DNA of 64,000 bases from Polynucleobacter sp. AM-25C3 (GTDB taxonomy: Bacteria > Pseudomonadota > Gammaproteobacteria > Burkholderiales > Burkholderiaceae), in NCBI RefSeq assembly GCF_018882335.1, contig NZ_JACVOS010000002.1, positions 124,001-188,000 of the forward strand, read 5' to 3'. A program made the translations under genes and the position numbers. Under the pieces are notes generated by a model. It saw only the letters and a list, made by a program, of their open reading frames with translations. It had not been told where the DNA came from and did not search any database. Positions 36,015-45,225 of this stretch are shown here, piece after piece (within the stretch, counting starts at the first letter, position 1; every line of letters begins with the position of its first letter).

Positions 36015-37324
36015 TTCTTCTTGGAATCCTCATCTAGCTTACTTAAAAAGGCCATCTTCTCCGCAATCTGGGTCTCTAGGCCGCGATCGACTGGTTCATA
36101 CCAATGGGGCTCATTCATTCCCTCTGGAAGATAGGTTTCACCGGCGGCATAGGCATGGGGCTCATCATGCGCATAGCGATATTCTTTGCCATGACCCAAC
36201 TCTTTCATAAGTTTGGTTGGCGCATTGCGCAGGTGATTGGGCACCGGCTTGCTTTGATCATTGGCAACATAGGCTCTCGCAGCGTTAAAGGCCTTGTAGC
36301 TTGCATTACTTTTAGCGGCAATCGCTAGGTAGACCACAGCTTGCCCTAAGGCTAGCTCGCCTTCAGGGGAGCCAAGTCGCTCAAAAGTCTGAGCGGCGTC
36401 ATTGGCTAATTGCATTGCGCGGGGATCGGCAAGGCCGATATCTTCCCAGGCCATGCGGATAATTCTTCTGGCTAGGTAGCGGGGATCCGCTCCGCCATCT
36501 AGCATGCGGCAGAACCAGTAGAGGGCTGCGTCTGGATTGGATCCGCGAACAGATTTATGCAATGCAGAAATTTGATCGTAAAAATGATCCCCACCTTTAT
36601 CAAAGCGCCGCGCTTGGACGGTTAAGGCATTTTCAATGAACTGCTGATCAACCGTCTGAATAGTGGAATTCGGTGTGGAGACAGCATTGCGAACTTGCTC
36701 TACTAAATTGAGTAGTCGGCGTGCGTCGCCATCTGCATGAGAAATCAGGTTGTCAATTGCAGCAGATTCGAACGCAACATCGGGCATTGCAAACTCGTGC
36801 GCTCGAGCAAACAGTTGCTTGAGTTCTATCGCGCTTAGCGACTTCAGTACATAGACCTGCGCGCGGGAGAGCAATGCCGAGTTCACTTCAAACGAGGGGT
36901 TCTCGGTAGTGGCGCCAATAAAAGTAAATAGGCCAGATTCAACATGGGGTAATAAGGCATCTTGCTGACTTTTATTGAAGCGATGTATCTCGTCAACAAA
37001 CAAAATAGTTTGTCGCCCGTACTGAGACATGCTTTGTTGCGCTTGTTCGATTGCCTCACGAATTTCTTTAACGCCTGCAAGGACAGCAGATATGGCGATG
37101 AATTCACGATCAAACGCTTTAGCAGAGAGTCGCGCTAAGGTAGTTTTACCAACCCCCGGAGGTCCCCACAAAATCATGGAGTGGGGCTTGCCGGATGCAA
37201 AAGCCAGATTGAGGGGCTTGCCTGATGCTAGTAGATGGGTTTGGCCAATGACCTCATCAATCGTCTTAGGGCGTAAGGCCTCCGCTAAGGGTGGTGGGGG
37301 CGCTTGATCGAACAGATTGCCCAT
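36011..37324 (-). CDS. rarA: replication-associated recombination protein A (AAA+ ATPase)
   Basis: The 437-residue RarA/MgsA works at stalled replication forks. The N terminus holds '[16 protein letters not shown]', Walker A '[15 protein letters not shown]', Walker B '[15 protein letters not shown]' and sensor 1 '[13 protein letters not shown]'; the C-terminal tetramerisation part includes '[14 protein letters not shown]' and '[11 protein letters not shown]'. It is coupled to the isomerase gene and begins 10 bases after the DUF3429 gene ends. Confidence 0.96.
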   Translation of the reverse strand: MGNLFDQAPPPPLAEALRPKTIDEVIGQTHLLASGKPLNLAFASGKPHSMILWGPPGVGKTTLARLSAKAFDREFIAISAVLAGVKEIREAIEQAQQSMSQYGRQTILFVDEIHRFNKSQQDALLPHVESGLFTFIGATTENPSFEVNSALLSRAQVYVLKSLSAIELKQLFARAHEFAMPDVAFESAAIDNLISHADGDARRLLNLVEQVRNAVSTPNSTIQTVDQQFIENALTVQARRFDKGGDHFYDQISALHKSVRGSNPDAALYWFCRMLDGGADPRYLARRIIRMAWEDIGLADPRAMQLANDAAQTFERLGSPEGELALGQAVVYLAIAAKSNASYKAFNAARAYVANDQSKPVPNHLRNAPTKLMKELGHGKEYRYAHDEPHAYAAGETYLPEGMNEPHWYEPVDRGLETQIAEKMAFLSKLDEDSKKK

Positions 37325-37334
37325 ATGCGCTTAT

Positions 37335-37814
37335 TTAGTTCTGAACAAACAAGATCACGAGGGCAGCCCAAAGCAAGCATCCAGCAGAAACGATCGTGAG
37401 CCGATTGCGCAAAGTAATAAATGCTTTGCAAGCCTCTTCATTGGAAAAGTAATATTGATAGGTTTCTTTATCAATATTGCGCTGAATGACTAATGCTGAC
37501 GCCAGGATGACCAAGCCAACTGGAATGTAAATATGCAACGCAACCCAGGCAACTAGAGCGGGTATGACGCCCCAGATCCAAGCATTACGATCTTCCCAGC
37601 GATCACTTTGAGGTGCCTTACCTAGCGTATGTAAATTGGCACCCCAATGCAAGGCACCCATGAACGCAGTGATGATTGCTCCATATCCTGCAAGCGACTC
37701 TGCGCTTAAATAATTTAGCGGGGTTGGTGCCAGTTGCACCATCAAGGCTAAGCCTACAAAGGGAATAAGGCCAGCATAGGCTAATTTACGAACGAGAGGT
37801 GGCAAGGGATTCAC
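37335..37814 (-). CDS. DUF3429 family membrane protein
   Basis: The 159-residue protein has about five membrane helices and the conserved 'MGALHWGANL' and 'NAWIWGVIPALVAW' motifs typical of DUF3429; function is unknown. The frame runs open into the end of the neighbouring dehydrogenase gene, but no ATG lies between that gene's stop and the first helix. I place the start at the GTG at 37814 ('MNPLPPLVRKLAYAG'), 38 bases after the upstream stop. The exact start is uncertain. Confidence 0.7.
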   Translation of the reverse strand: MNPLPPLVRKLAYAGLIPFVGLALMVQLAPTPLNYLSAESLAGYGAIITAFMGALHWGANLHTLGKAPQSDRWEDRNAWIWGVIPALVAWVALHIYIPVGLVILASALVIQRNIDKETYQYYFSNEEACKAFITLRNRLTIVSAGCLLWAALVILFVQN

Positions 37815-37852
37815 AAAAACGTCTTTATCAAGGTTGGTGATGGTTAATTGAA

Positions 37853-38707
37853 TTACTGATCGTAGGTATAAACGCCGCGCCCCGTCTTGCGTCCGAGATA
37901 GCCAGCAGCGACCATTTCGCGCAAGAGTGGGCAAGGTCGATACTTAGAATCGCTGAAGTTCTCAAAATAGACCTCCATAACAGCTAGGCAGGTATCAAGG
38001 CCAATTAAGTCGGCCAGGGCAAGTGGACCAATTGGTTGATTGCAACCCAACTTCATGCCAGCATCAATATCCTCGGGGCTAGCAAGACCTTCATATAAAA
38101 CAAAGAAGGCTTCATTAATCATTGGCAACAAAATGCGGTTAACAACAAAGCCTGGAGAGTTCTTCACGGTGATTGGCTCTTTGCCTATGCGTTTAGCCAT
38201 TTCAATAATGGCAGCGTGAGTTGCGTCCGAAGTTTGTAATCCACGAATCACCTCGACCAATGCCATCATTGGAGGCGGATTGAAGAAATGCATGCCAATA
38301 AAGCGGCTTGGATTGGAATCTAGAGCAGCAAGCTTTGTAATCGATAGCGAGGAGGTATTGGTGGCGATGATGGTTTCTTTGCCAACGATCTCATCTACTT
38401 GATGCAAAATCTTTTCTTTAACCGCTTGATTTTCGGTGGCAGCTTCAATCACCAATTGCAGGCCCTTAAAGTCAGCATACGATGTGCTGCCCTTGATGCG
38501 TTTTAATGTAGCCTCTTTGCCTTCGGCACTTAAAGTTTCTTTTTTAACTAGGCGATCAAGACTTTTACTAATCTGACTCAAGCCGCGCTCAACGGCCGCA
38601 TCATTAATATCAACCATCACCACATCTAGACCAGCAACTGCGCATACTTGCGCAATACCATTGCCCATCGTGCCTGCACCAATTACTCCGACTGATTGAA
38701 TCTTCAT
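37853..38707 (-). CDS. 3-hydroxyacyl-CoA (3-hydroxybutyryl-CoA) dehydrogenase
   Basis: The 284-residue protein has the NAD-binding fold 'VGVIGAGTMGNGIAQVCA', the catalytic His in 'GMHFFNPPPMM', and the C-terminal 'NSPGFVVNRILLPMINEA' and 'GCNQPIGPLALADLIGLD' of the HBD/PaaH group. It oxidises 3-hydroxyacyl-CoA to 3-ketoacyl-CoA, probably in fatty acid breakdown or in PHB-related butyrate metabolism. The ATG at 38707 sits next to the stop of the GST gene. An upstream frame extension lies inside the GST gene and is not used. Confidence 0.93.
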   Translation of the reverse strand: MKIQSVGVIGAGTMGNGIAQVCAVAGLDVVMVDINDAAVERGLSQISKSLDRLVKKETLSAEGKEATLKRIKGSTSYADFKGLQLVIEAATENQAVKEKILHQVDEIVGKETIIATNTSSLSITKLAALDSNPSRFIGMHFFNPPPMMALVEVIRGLQTSDATHAAIIEMAKRIGKEPITVKNSPGFVVNRILLPMINEAFFVLYEGLASPEDIDAGMKLGCNQPIGPLALADLIGLDTCLAVMEVYFENFSDSKYRPCPLLREMVAAGYLGRKTGRGVYTYDQ

Positions 38708-38708
38708 G

Positions 38709-39443
38709 CTATTTCCTTTTTTGATACTGTGATGAACCAAATAATTGTTCCCGTGCCTTGTCATCATGCAAAGGTTTGCGAAATGCAGTTAATACCTCAA
38801 GGCCACGCTTTACAGCAGGGCGCTCGCCAATCATTTCAAACCAGCGCTTAAAATTCGGATACTCATTGAGATCGATTCCTTGGTTCTTCCAATTGCGTGT
38901 CCATGGAAAAATGGCGATATCTGCGATTGAATAACTTTTTCCAGCAATATAGGGATTATCTTTCAGTTGATGATCGATCACCCCATATAAGCGCTTAGCT
39001 TCATTAGTGTAGCGAGTAATCGCGTAATCAATTTTCTCTGGTGCGTAGATCCTAAAGTGGTGGTTTTGCCCTAAAAGGGGGCCTAAACCGCCCATCTGAA
39101 ACATCAGCCATTGCAGTACTTCATATTTGCCGCGGGTAGATTTAGGTAAAAACTTCCCCGTTTTGGCGGCGAGGTAGAGCAAGATTGCGCCAGATTCAAA
39201 GAGGTGAATAGGTTTGCCGTCCGGACCTTGTGGGTCATATATCGCCGGAATCTTGTTATTCGGGCTCATCACTAGGAAGTCTGGCTTGAACTGATCACCC
39301 GCACTAATATCGACAGGGTGTGCAATCCAATCCTTATCGAGCCTGTAACCACATTCCTCGAGCATGATGTGAACCTTGTGACCATTAGGAGTGGGCCAGC
39401 TATAAACATCAATCATGTCTTTTTTGGGTTTAGTTATCGCCAC
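38709..39443 (-). CDS. yfcG: YfcG/YghU-type glutathione S-transferase family protein
   Basis: The 244-residue protein has the thioredoxin-like N domain with 'YSWPTPNGHKVHIMLEECG', 'SPNNKIPAI' (cis-Pro) and 'LFESGAILLYLA' (glutathione-gamma-Glu site), then an all-helical C domain with 'LGPLLGQNHHF'. That last motif is typical of YfcG/YghU, which act as glutathione-dependent disulfide reductases rather than classical transferases. It lies in a leftward run between the aminotransferase and the dehydrogenase. Confidence 0.88.
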   Translation of the reverse strand: MAITKPKKDMIDVYSWPTPNGHKVHIMLEECGYRLDKDWIAHPVDISAGDQFKPDFLVMSPNNKIPAIYDPQGPDGKPIHLFESGAILLYLAAKTGKFLPKSTRGKYEVLQWLMFQMGGLGPLLGQNHHFRIYAPEKIDYAITRYTNEAKRLYGVIDHQLKDNPYIAGKSYSIADIAIFPWTRNWKNQGIDLNEYPNFKRWFEMIGERPAVKRGLEVLTAFRKPLHDDKAREQLFGSSQYQKRK

Positions 39444-39458
39444 TATCAGTTCCTTTAT

Positions 39459-40664
39459 TTATTGCAGAGATTGCAAGCGCTGTAATGCATTAGTCAGCGT
39501 TTGTTCTTTTTTGGCAAAACAAAAACGAATGACGCCTGACTCAACAGGGTTTTCATAAAACGCAGAAACAGGAATCGCTGCTACGCCGATCTCAGTAGTC
39601 AGCCAGGTACAAAAATCAGCTTCGCTCAACTTAGATTGAGGAATATGAAGATTAGTGTAGTTAACGCACTGAAAATAGGTTGCCGGTGCTGGCAGCAGCT
39701 TGAAGCCGGTGCCCTGTAAACCATGCATGAAGTAATCCCGCTTAGCTTGGTAAAAAAAGGGCAGGCTTAAATAATGATCCGCATGTTGTAAATATTTTGC
39801 TAGTCCATGCTGCATCGGAGTATTTACCGTAAACACATTGAACTGATGCACTTTACGAAACTCCCTCATCATCGCTGCAGGAGCTGCCACGTAGCCTACT
39901 TTCCAGCCAGTGACGTGATACGTCTTACCAAAGCTAGAAATTAAAAAGCTTCTCGCAGCAAGGGCGGGATGACTGGCGATGCTTTGATGTTGGTGTCCGT
40001 CATATACCATATGCTCATACACTTCATCGCTCAAAATGAGCGCATTCGTGTTTTCGACTAAATGTACCAAGCGCTCAAGATCAGATTTTTGCCATACCAG
40101 CCCGGTTGGATTGTGTGGCGTGTTAATAATGATGAGTCTCGTCTTTGGGCCGATTGCCTTGGCAAGATCGTCCCAGGGGATTGCATACGAATGAACTAGA
40201 CCTTGACCATCGCGATTTGCAATTAAAGATACTGCTTTGGTATTCCCGCCAGCCAAATCAATTGATGGGCGATAACTATCGTAGGCCGGCTCAATGATGA
40301 CAACTTCATCTCCTGGGCTCACGCATGACAATATCGCAGTCATGATTCCTTGAGTGCCACCTGCGGTGATGGTGATTTCTGTATCTGGATCATAGTCATG
40401 ACCATATAGGGCGGAAATTTTCTGCGCTATGCCATGCCTTATCTCTGGAATCCCCACCATCGGTGGATACTGGTTGTGATCAGCTAGCATGGCTGCATTG
40501 ACATCGGCTATCAGCTCTCTATCGCAAGGAAAGTCTGGGAAACCTTGCCCCAAGTTGATTGCTTGATGCTTTGCTGCCAGGGCTGACATGACGGTAAATA
40601 CCGTTGTCCCTACCTTAGGTAGGCGACTCGGAAATGCCGGGGTCAGAAGGGGGTTTTGGTCCAT
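39459..40664 (-). CDS. class I/II PLP-dependent aminotransferase (YbdL/methionine aminotransferase-like)
   Basis: The 401-residue enzyme shows 'INLGQGFPDFPCD', 'TAGGTQGIMTAI', 'NTPHNPTGLVW', 'LSDEVYEHMVYDG' and the PLP-binding Lys in 'SSFGKTYHVTGWKVGY'. This set points to the YbdL/kynurenine-aminotransferase branch, which prefers Met, His, Phe or kynurenine as amino donors. The exact substrate is not readable from sequence. It is divergent from yaaA. Confidence 0.9.
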   Translation of the reverse strand: MDQNPLLTPAFPSRLPKVGTTVFTVMSALAAKHQAINLGQGFPDFPCDRELIADVNAAMLADHNQYPPMVGIPEIRHGIAQKISALYGHDYDPDTEITITAGGTQGIMTAILSCVSPGDEVVIIEPAYDSYRPSIDLAGGNTKAVSLIANRDGQGLVHSYAIPWDDLAKAIGPKTRLIIINTPHNPTGLVWQKSDLERLVHLVENTNALILSDEVYEHMVYDGHQHQSIASHPALAARSFLISSFGKTYHVTGWKVGYVAAPAAMMREFRKVHQFNVFTVNTPMQHGLAKYLQHADHYLSLPFFYQAKRDYFMHGLQGTGFKLLPAPATYFQCVNYTNLHIPQSKLSEADFCTWLTTEIGVAAIPVSAFYENPVESGVIRFCFAKKEQTLTNALQRLQSLQ

Positions 40665-40732
40665 ACGGGCGGTTTAAGGCAAATAAGGTGGGTAGTCGCT
40701 AGAATGGAAGAAATTCATATTCAAATTGTGCC

Positions 40733-41509
40733 ATGCTGATTGTCCTTTCACCTGCTAAATCCCTAGATTACAAAACACCAGCTAAGGTTAAGGCTCCCAC
40801 CTTGCCTGAGTTTGCATCTGAATCGGCAAAGCTCATTGCCGACCTAAAGAAACTTTCACCACAAGATGTCGCTCATTTGATGGGCCTATCTGATCAACTG
40901 GCTGCACTGAATGTGGGTCGTTATCGCGATTGGTCGAAGAAATTTACCGAGGAAAACAGTAAGCCAGCCATTTATGCATTCGACGGCGATGTCTATGATG
41001 GTTTTGACGTTAAAACGCTGCCTACCAAGGCGGTCGATTTTGCGCAGGACCATATTCGAATTCTTTCTGGTTTATACGGCGCCCTGAGACCACTTGATTT
41101 AATGCAGCCTTATCGCCTAGAGATGGGTACTTCTTTTAAGAATGCCCGAGGCAAAGACTTATACGCATTTTGGGGTGAGCGGGTCACGGACTCCCTCAAG
41201 AAGGTGCTGGAAAAACAAAAGAGGCCGGTATTGCTCAATTTGGCATCGGAGGAGTATTTCAAAGTATTGCAATCTAAGAATTTAGATTGCCCAGTGATCT
41301 CTCCAGTATTTCAAGATGCCAAGGACGGTAAGTACAAAATCATTTCTTTTTATGCGAAGCGAGCCAGAGGGTTAATGGCGCGTTACGTAGTTGAAAATCG
41401 CATCACCGATCCCGAGGATTTGAAGGGCTTTGATTTAGATGGATACAAATATGTAGCCTCAGAATCGAAGCCAGAAAAACCCCTATTTAAACGTCCCGAA
41501 AGAAAGTAA
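40733..41509 (+). CDS. yaaA: peroxide stress protein YaaA
   Basis: The 258-residue YaaA/DUF328 protein begins '[13 protein letters not shown]' and includes '[12 protein letters not shown]', '[22 protein letters not shown]' and '[15 protein letters not shown]', the family signatures. YaaA lowers free iron and limits oxidative DNA damage in E. coli. It begins 68 bases from the divergent aminotransferase and is followed by a DUF2863 gene 9 bases later, so the two are probably co-transcribed. Confidence 0.95.
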   Translation: MLIVLSPAKSLDYKTPAKVKAPTLPEFASESAKLIADLKKLSPQDVAHLMGLSDQLAALNVGRYRDWSKKFTEENSKPAIYAFDGDVYDGFDVKTLPTKAVDFAQDHIRILSGLYGALRPLDLMQPYRLEMGTSFKNARGKDLYAFWGERVTDSLKKVLEKQKRPVLLNLASEEYFKVLQSKNLDCPVISPVFQDAKDGKYKIISFYAKRARGLMARYVVENRITDPEDLKGFDLDGYKYVASESKPEKPLFKRPERK

Positions 41510-41518
41510 GAAAATTTC

Positions 41519-42730
41519 ATGGCCGTTCATCGTACAAAGTCCTCGCAACGCTCATCGCCTGATGTAGAGCGATTGGTGGCGGATGCTATTTCCTTGGCAG
41601 CCTCAGGCAGTCATATCGAAGATCAGTTTTGGGAAGAGCGCTTAAATGTGCGCTTAATGCGCCTGCTCAGGATTCAAAATCAAAACGTCATTGATGCTGC
41701 TCTGGATCAAACTTTTAGAATTAATACGGTAGCCTTTGAAGTCCTTGCCGATTGCGCTGAGACGCTTGCTGAGTCATTAGTCATGGAGCATGAGGGGCAG
41801 AGCTGGGATGTCTTGTTATTGGCCTTGCCAATCATTGCGCATACCCGCTATCAAATTCCTTCTGGCGCGCTACCGGTTCACGTTATTGAATCTACCGCCG
41901 CCGCTCTACACGACTCAATTGCCTCCACGGATACGCGCCTGGCAATTGTTCCTTGGCTTTACAGCATCGATCAAATGCCACATTCGCACTGTCAAACTCA
42001 ATTGCTCACAGAGGCTTTGGCAACAGCAGCCATTACTGCTAGTGAAATCAAAATAGAGTTGCGTGAGATGTCTGAGACGATCGCAGTCTTGGCTGATCCA
42101 CGTTTTATTATTGCGGCCGTTGCGGCTCCAGCCGGCACACCATTGTTTCGTTGGCAAGCAGAAGCACCAACGCGACAAGAGCGGGGCATGAGCCTTATTG
42201 GTTGGCAAACCACTATGCAGGAGCCGATTGCTTCACTCTTACCTGGTTGTGAGTTTGAGCTCTTATTGCCAGAAGCATATTTTACGAACTGCCGTTTGGC
42301 AGATAAACAGGTACGTCCATTAAGCATTAGAGCCGGCGTAAACTTTTTGGAAAGTACTCTTGGAGTCTTGCCCGCTGGATTGTCTTGCGTGGTGGGGGCA
42401 TTTGGTGAAGATCAGGCTGATGAATATCGAATCTCATTTAGTTTAAAAGGCTCCCCTGAGGTTGTGTATGGGGTGATATGGCCTTTGTACGACCGAGAGA
42501 GCGTTGCCAATGATGCATTGAATGATTTATCGGATGACGAAAGTCCGATGAAGCGCATTGCGGATGCACTACGTGATGCGGGTGTTGACGATGTCTTTCG
42601 TCATGCAATGCTCTTTGACCCAGAGCTTTGTGATGATTGTGGCGCACCTTTGTTTCCGGATCGATCTGGTGATGCAGTGCATGCTGAGTTGCCAGATGAT
42701 GCCCCAATACAGCAGCCCTTATTTCATTAG
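41519..42730 (+). CDS. DUF2863 family protein, function unknown
   Basis: The 403-residue cytoplasmic protein has no membrane segments. It matches DUF2863, a family I know mainly from Burkholderiales, by its N terminus 'RSSPDVERLVADAISLAASGS' and by the central part with 'ERGMSLIGWQTTMQEP'. The C-terminal tail holds 'ELCDDCGAPLFPDRSG', a CxxC pair with no obvious second pair. It follows yaaA closely. No function is claimed. Confidence 0.75.
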   Translation: MAVHRTKSSQRSSPDVERLVADAISLAASGSHIEDQFWEERLNVRLMRLLRIQNQNVIDAALDQTFRINTVAFEVLADCAETLAESLVMEHEGQSWDVLLLALPIIAHTRYQIPSGALPVHVIESTAAALHDSIASTDTRLAIVPWLYSIDQMPHSHCQTQLLTEALATAAITASEIKIELREMSETIAVLADPRFIIAAVAAPAGTPLFRWQAEAPTRQERGMSLIGWQTTMQEPIASLLPGCEFELLLPEAYFTNCRLADKQVRPLSIRAGVNFLESTLGVLPAGLSCVVGAFGEDQADEYRISFSLKGSPEVVYGVIWPLYDRESVANDALNDLSDDESPMKRIADALRDAGVDDVFRHAMLFDPELCDDCGAPLFPDRSGDAVHAELPDDAPIQQPLFH

Positions 42731-42761
42731 AGCAAGCCCAAATGTCCTGAGCTCAGTAAGA

Positions 42762-42787
42762 AAAAAGCCGAGAAATTCTCGGCTTTT
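42762..42787. terminator. bidirectional intrinsic terminator after the DUF2863 gene
   Basis: GCCGAGA and TCTCGGC form a 7-base-pair stem with an AAT loop, flanked by AAAAA on the left and TTTTT on the right. It lies between two convergent genes and can stop both. Confidence 0.85.
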
Positions 42788-42817
42788 TATTTTGAAGCTA
42801 AAACGGTAACGCTGATA

Positions 42818-43192
42818 TTAGTTTTGCGTAAAAGGTTCTGCACCTGCAAACAAATGGGGAAGTTTGCCTGTCTTCATTTCTGCTGTTTGGCAGAAGTCAG
42901 CAAGACGCGTTCCAGACTTGATATTAAAAAGCATGGCCTTATTACCTAACACCACAAGATCGTGACCGGTATTGGTGTTCTTGTAACGCAAGCTACCTGG
43001 TAAAGAATTCTCACGCTTCAGGTCGAACGTTTTAGATTCCCAAGTGAGGCGAACCGTTTCTGTTGTTCCAGAGGTTTTGAATTGTTTACTTTCGCTACAA
43101 GTCCAAGTAGATACTTCTTCGTTAGCAATGGCTGCTGCCGAACCTAATAGGCCGGCTACAGCCATGCTGACGATGAGAAGAGTTTGCTTCAT
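42818..43192 (-). CDS. exported MliC-like (C-type lysozyme inhibitor domain) protein
   Basis: The 124-residue protein has a signal peptide (about 1-23, ending 'AAAIANE') and a short beta-rich domain with 'STWTCSES', 'GSLRYKNTNTGHDLVVLGNKAML' and a final 'ADFCQTAE'. This order of Cys, RY and GNKA motifs matches the MliC/PliC domain that inhibits lysozyme. There is no lipobox, so it would be a soluble periplasmic (PliC-like) form. The match is by pattern only and moderately secure. Confidence 0.6.
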   Translation of the reverse strand: MKQTLLIVSMAVAGLLGSAAAIANEEVSTWTCSESKQFKTSGTTETVRLTWESKTFDLKRENSLPGSLRYKNTNTGHDLVVLGNKAMLFNIKSGTRLADFCQTAEMKTGKLPHLFAGAEPFTQN

Positions 43193-43204
43193 ATTTATAA
43201 ATCC

Positions 43205-44194
43205 TTATGAGAGGAGATGCTTAACGCCAGCTTGCTCTTCAAGCAATTCATTCAAAGTGTGATTCATGCGCTCACGTGAGAACTCATCGATTTCCAAGCC
43301 TTCAATCATCTTGTACTCACCGTTTTCGCAAACTACTGGGTAGCCATAAATCACTTCAGCTGGAATACCATATTCACCTTTAGATGGAATACCCATAGTG
43401 ACCCATTTGCCATTCGTGCCCAGAACCCAATCGCGAATGTGATCAATCGCTGCATTGGCTGCTGAAGCTGCAGAAGAAAGACCGCGCGCTTCGATAATGG
43501 CTGCACCACGTTTGCCAACTGTAGGAATAAATGTGTCTTTGTTCCAAGCTGCATCATTGATGCTGTCTTTTACAGACTGACCATCAACAGTTGCGAAGCG
43601 ATAGTCAGGGTACATCGTTGGGCTATGGTTACCCCAAACAACCAATTTCTCAATATCAGCAACTGGTTTGTTCAACTTGTTTGCTAATTGCGAGAGAGCG
43701 CGGTTGTGATCGAGGCGCAACATTGCTGTGAAGTTTTTCGCAGGAATATCTGGAGCAGATTTCATGGCGATGTAAGCATTGGTATTTGCTGGGTTACCAA
43801 CAACCAATACTTTGACAGTCTTCTTAGCTACAGCATTGAGTGCTTTGCCTTGTGCTGTAAAAATTTGAGCGTTTGCTGAGAGCAAATCTTTGCGCTCCAT
43901 GCCTGGGCCACGTGGACGTGCGCCAACCAACAATGCAACATCGATATCTTTAAATGCGGTCATTGGGTCAGAGTGAGCTGTCATGCCAGCTAGCAATGGG
44001 AATGCGCAATCTTCTAATTCCATCATCACGCCAGCAAGCGCTTTTTGCGCTTTTTCGTCTGGAATTTCAAGTAACTGGAGGATTACTGGCTGATCTTTGC
44101 CCAGCAAATCGCCATTGGCGATGCGAAAAAGAAGGGAATAACCGATTTGACCGGCTGCACCGGTGACTGCAACACGCATTGGGGCTTTTGCCAT
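43205..44194 (-). CDS. mdh: malate dehydrogenase
   Basis: The 329-residue TCA-cycle enzyme oxidises malate to oxaloacetate. It has '[21 protein letters not shown]', '[18 protein letters not shown]', '[14 protein letters not shown]', '[12 protein letters not shown]' and '[13 protein letters not shown]' with the catalytic His. GGAG lies before the ATG. It is divergent from a GntR regulator, with overlapping promoters, and from the sdh-gltA block beyond it. The cluster makes a TCA regulon likely. Confidence 0.97.
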   Translation of the reverse strand: MAKAPMRVAVTGAAGQIGYSLLFRIANGDLLGKDQPVILQLLEIPDEKAQKALAGVMMELEDCAFPLLAGMTAHSDPMTAFKDIDVALLVGARPRGPGMERKDLLSANAQIFTAQGKALNAVAKKTVKVLVVGNPANTNAYIAMKSAPDIPAKNFTAMLRLDHNRALSQLANKLNKPVADIEKLVVWGNHSPTMYPDYRFATVDGQSVKDSINDAAWNKDTFIPTVGKRGAAIIEARGLSSAASAANAAIDHIRDWVLGTNGKWVTMGIPSKGEYGIPAEVIYGYPVVCENGEYKMIEGLEIDEFSRERMNHTLNELLEEQAGVKHLLS

Positions 44195-44248
44195 TACTAA
44201 TAACTCCAGTTGAGGTTAATTAATGAAATCTTTCTTATTATCCATTCA

Positions 44249-44278
44249 AGTGTATGCACTTTCCATTTACACTGTCAA
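44249..44278 (-). promoter_or_regulatory. predicted mdh promoter
   Basis: On the minus strand TTGACA (plus 44273-44278) and TACACT (plus 44249-44254) are 18 bases apart. The -10 half AGTGTA on the plus strand also pairs with TACACT at 44268-44273 as an inverted repeat with a 13-base spacer, which could be a regulator site overlapping the promoter. Confidence 0.5.
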
Positions 44279-44294
44279 TCATGTCTTATATAAG
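44266..44294 (+). promoter_or_regulatory. predicted gntR promoter
   Basis: TTTACA at 44266-44271 and TATAAG at 44289-44294 are separated by exactly 17 bases. This overlaps the divergent mdh promoter, so one bound regulator could affect both genes. Confidence 0.5.
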
Positions 44295-44295
44295 A
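44284..44295. promoter_or_regulatory. candidate operator palindrome over the gntR -10 box
   Basis: TCTTATATAAGA is a perfect 12-base palindrome that covers the predicted -10 of gntR. Its position suits autorepression by the GntR protein encoded 50 bases downstream. Being AT-rich it could also be a chance palindrome. Confidence 0.4.
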
Positions 44296-44344
44296 TATGA
44301 GATAAGCCTGAATTTTATCCAATAGAAGCTGTCCTGGAGTTAAT

Positions 44345-45082
44345 TTGTCACTGATATCCGAACCAATTGCCTCATTTAGCCCGCTTTATGAGCAAATTAA
44401 AGCCATGATTTTGGCTAGTTTGCAGGCTTCCGAATGGTTGCCTGGGGATGCAATTCCAAGCGAAATGGAGCTCGCAGCACGCTATGCCGTCAGTCAGGGC
44501 ACGGTTCGCAAGGCTATTGATGAGTTAGCTGCGCAAAATTTATTGGTGCGACGCCAAGGCAAGGGCACTTTTGTTGCCACCCACCAAGAAGAAGACTTCC
44601 AATACCGTTTTTTACGTTTGGAGCCCGACTCTGGCGATAAGTTGCATCTCAAAAACCAGTTCTTAGCCTGTGAAAACATTAAATCTGATGCATATATTGC
44701 TCAATTGCTTAAATTAAAGGCAGGCGACCCCATCATTCGCATTGATCGTGTTCAGAGTTCTGCAGGTCGACCGATCGTATTTGAGGAGATTTGGCTGCCA
44801 GAAGGGCGCTTTAAGGGGCTTACTTTAGATGCTCTGAACGCTTGGTCAGGGCCAATGTACGCCTTTTACGAGGGTGAGTACGCTACCCATATGGTGCGAG
44901 CTGAAGAAAAGATTAAGGCTGTACTAGCAAACCAGGACCTTGCTCAGTATCTGCAAATTCCGGTTGGGACAGCCTTGCTATCGGTTGAGCGGGTTGCTTT
45001 CACCTACGGGAATAAACCAGTAGAAATTCGACGCGCAAGGTACGACACTTCTGATCAGCACTATGACAATAAATTGAACTAG
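44345..45082 (+). CDS. GntR-family (HutC subfamily) transcriptional regulator
   Basis: The 245-residue protein has an N-terminal winged helix ('PLYEQIKAMIL', 'PGDAIPSEMELAARYAVSQGTVRKAIDEL', 'QGKGTFV') and a C-terminal UTRA ligand-binding domain ('RIDRVQSSAGRPIVFEEIWLP'). The start is TTG at 44345, supported by GGAG seven bases upstream. It sits between mdh and sdhC, so regulation of TCA genes in response to a metabolite is the natural inference. The ligand is unknown. Confidence 0.9.
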   Translation: MSLISEPIASFSPLYEQIKAMILASLQASEWLPGDAIPSEMELAARYAVSQGTVRKAIDELAAQNLLVRRQGKGTFVATHQEEDFQYRFLRLEPDSGDKLHLKNQFLACENIKSDAYIAQLLKLKAGDPIIRIDRVQSSAGRPIVFEEIWLPEGRFKGLTLDALNAWSGPMYAFYEGEYATHMVRAEEKIKAVLANQDLAQYLQIPVGTALLSVERVAFTYGNKPVEIRRARYDTSDQHYDNKLN

Positions 45083-45164
45083 GTAGTACACTCAAAAATC
45101 AGTAAAAACCACTATTTAAGCCCTTTAAACACTAAAAAGTCCCCACCACCCGCAAGGTTTCCAA

Positions 45165-45186
45165 TAGAATATGTTGCGACACAACA
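45165..45186 (+). promoter_or_regulatory. candidate sdhC promoter -10 and operator
   Basis: TAGAAT at 45165-45170 could be the sdhC -10, but no good -35 lies at the usual distance, suggesting need for an activator. Directly downstream, TGTTG-CGACA-CAACA (45172-45186) is an inverted repeat around the expected transcription start, a position suited to repression. Confidence 0.4.
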
Positions 45187-45225
45187 AAGCCACACTGAAC
45201 CTCCACCGAAAGATTGAGATTGCCC

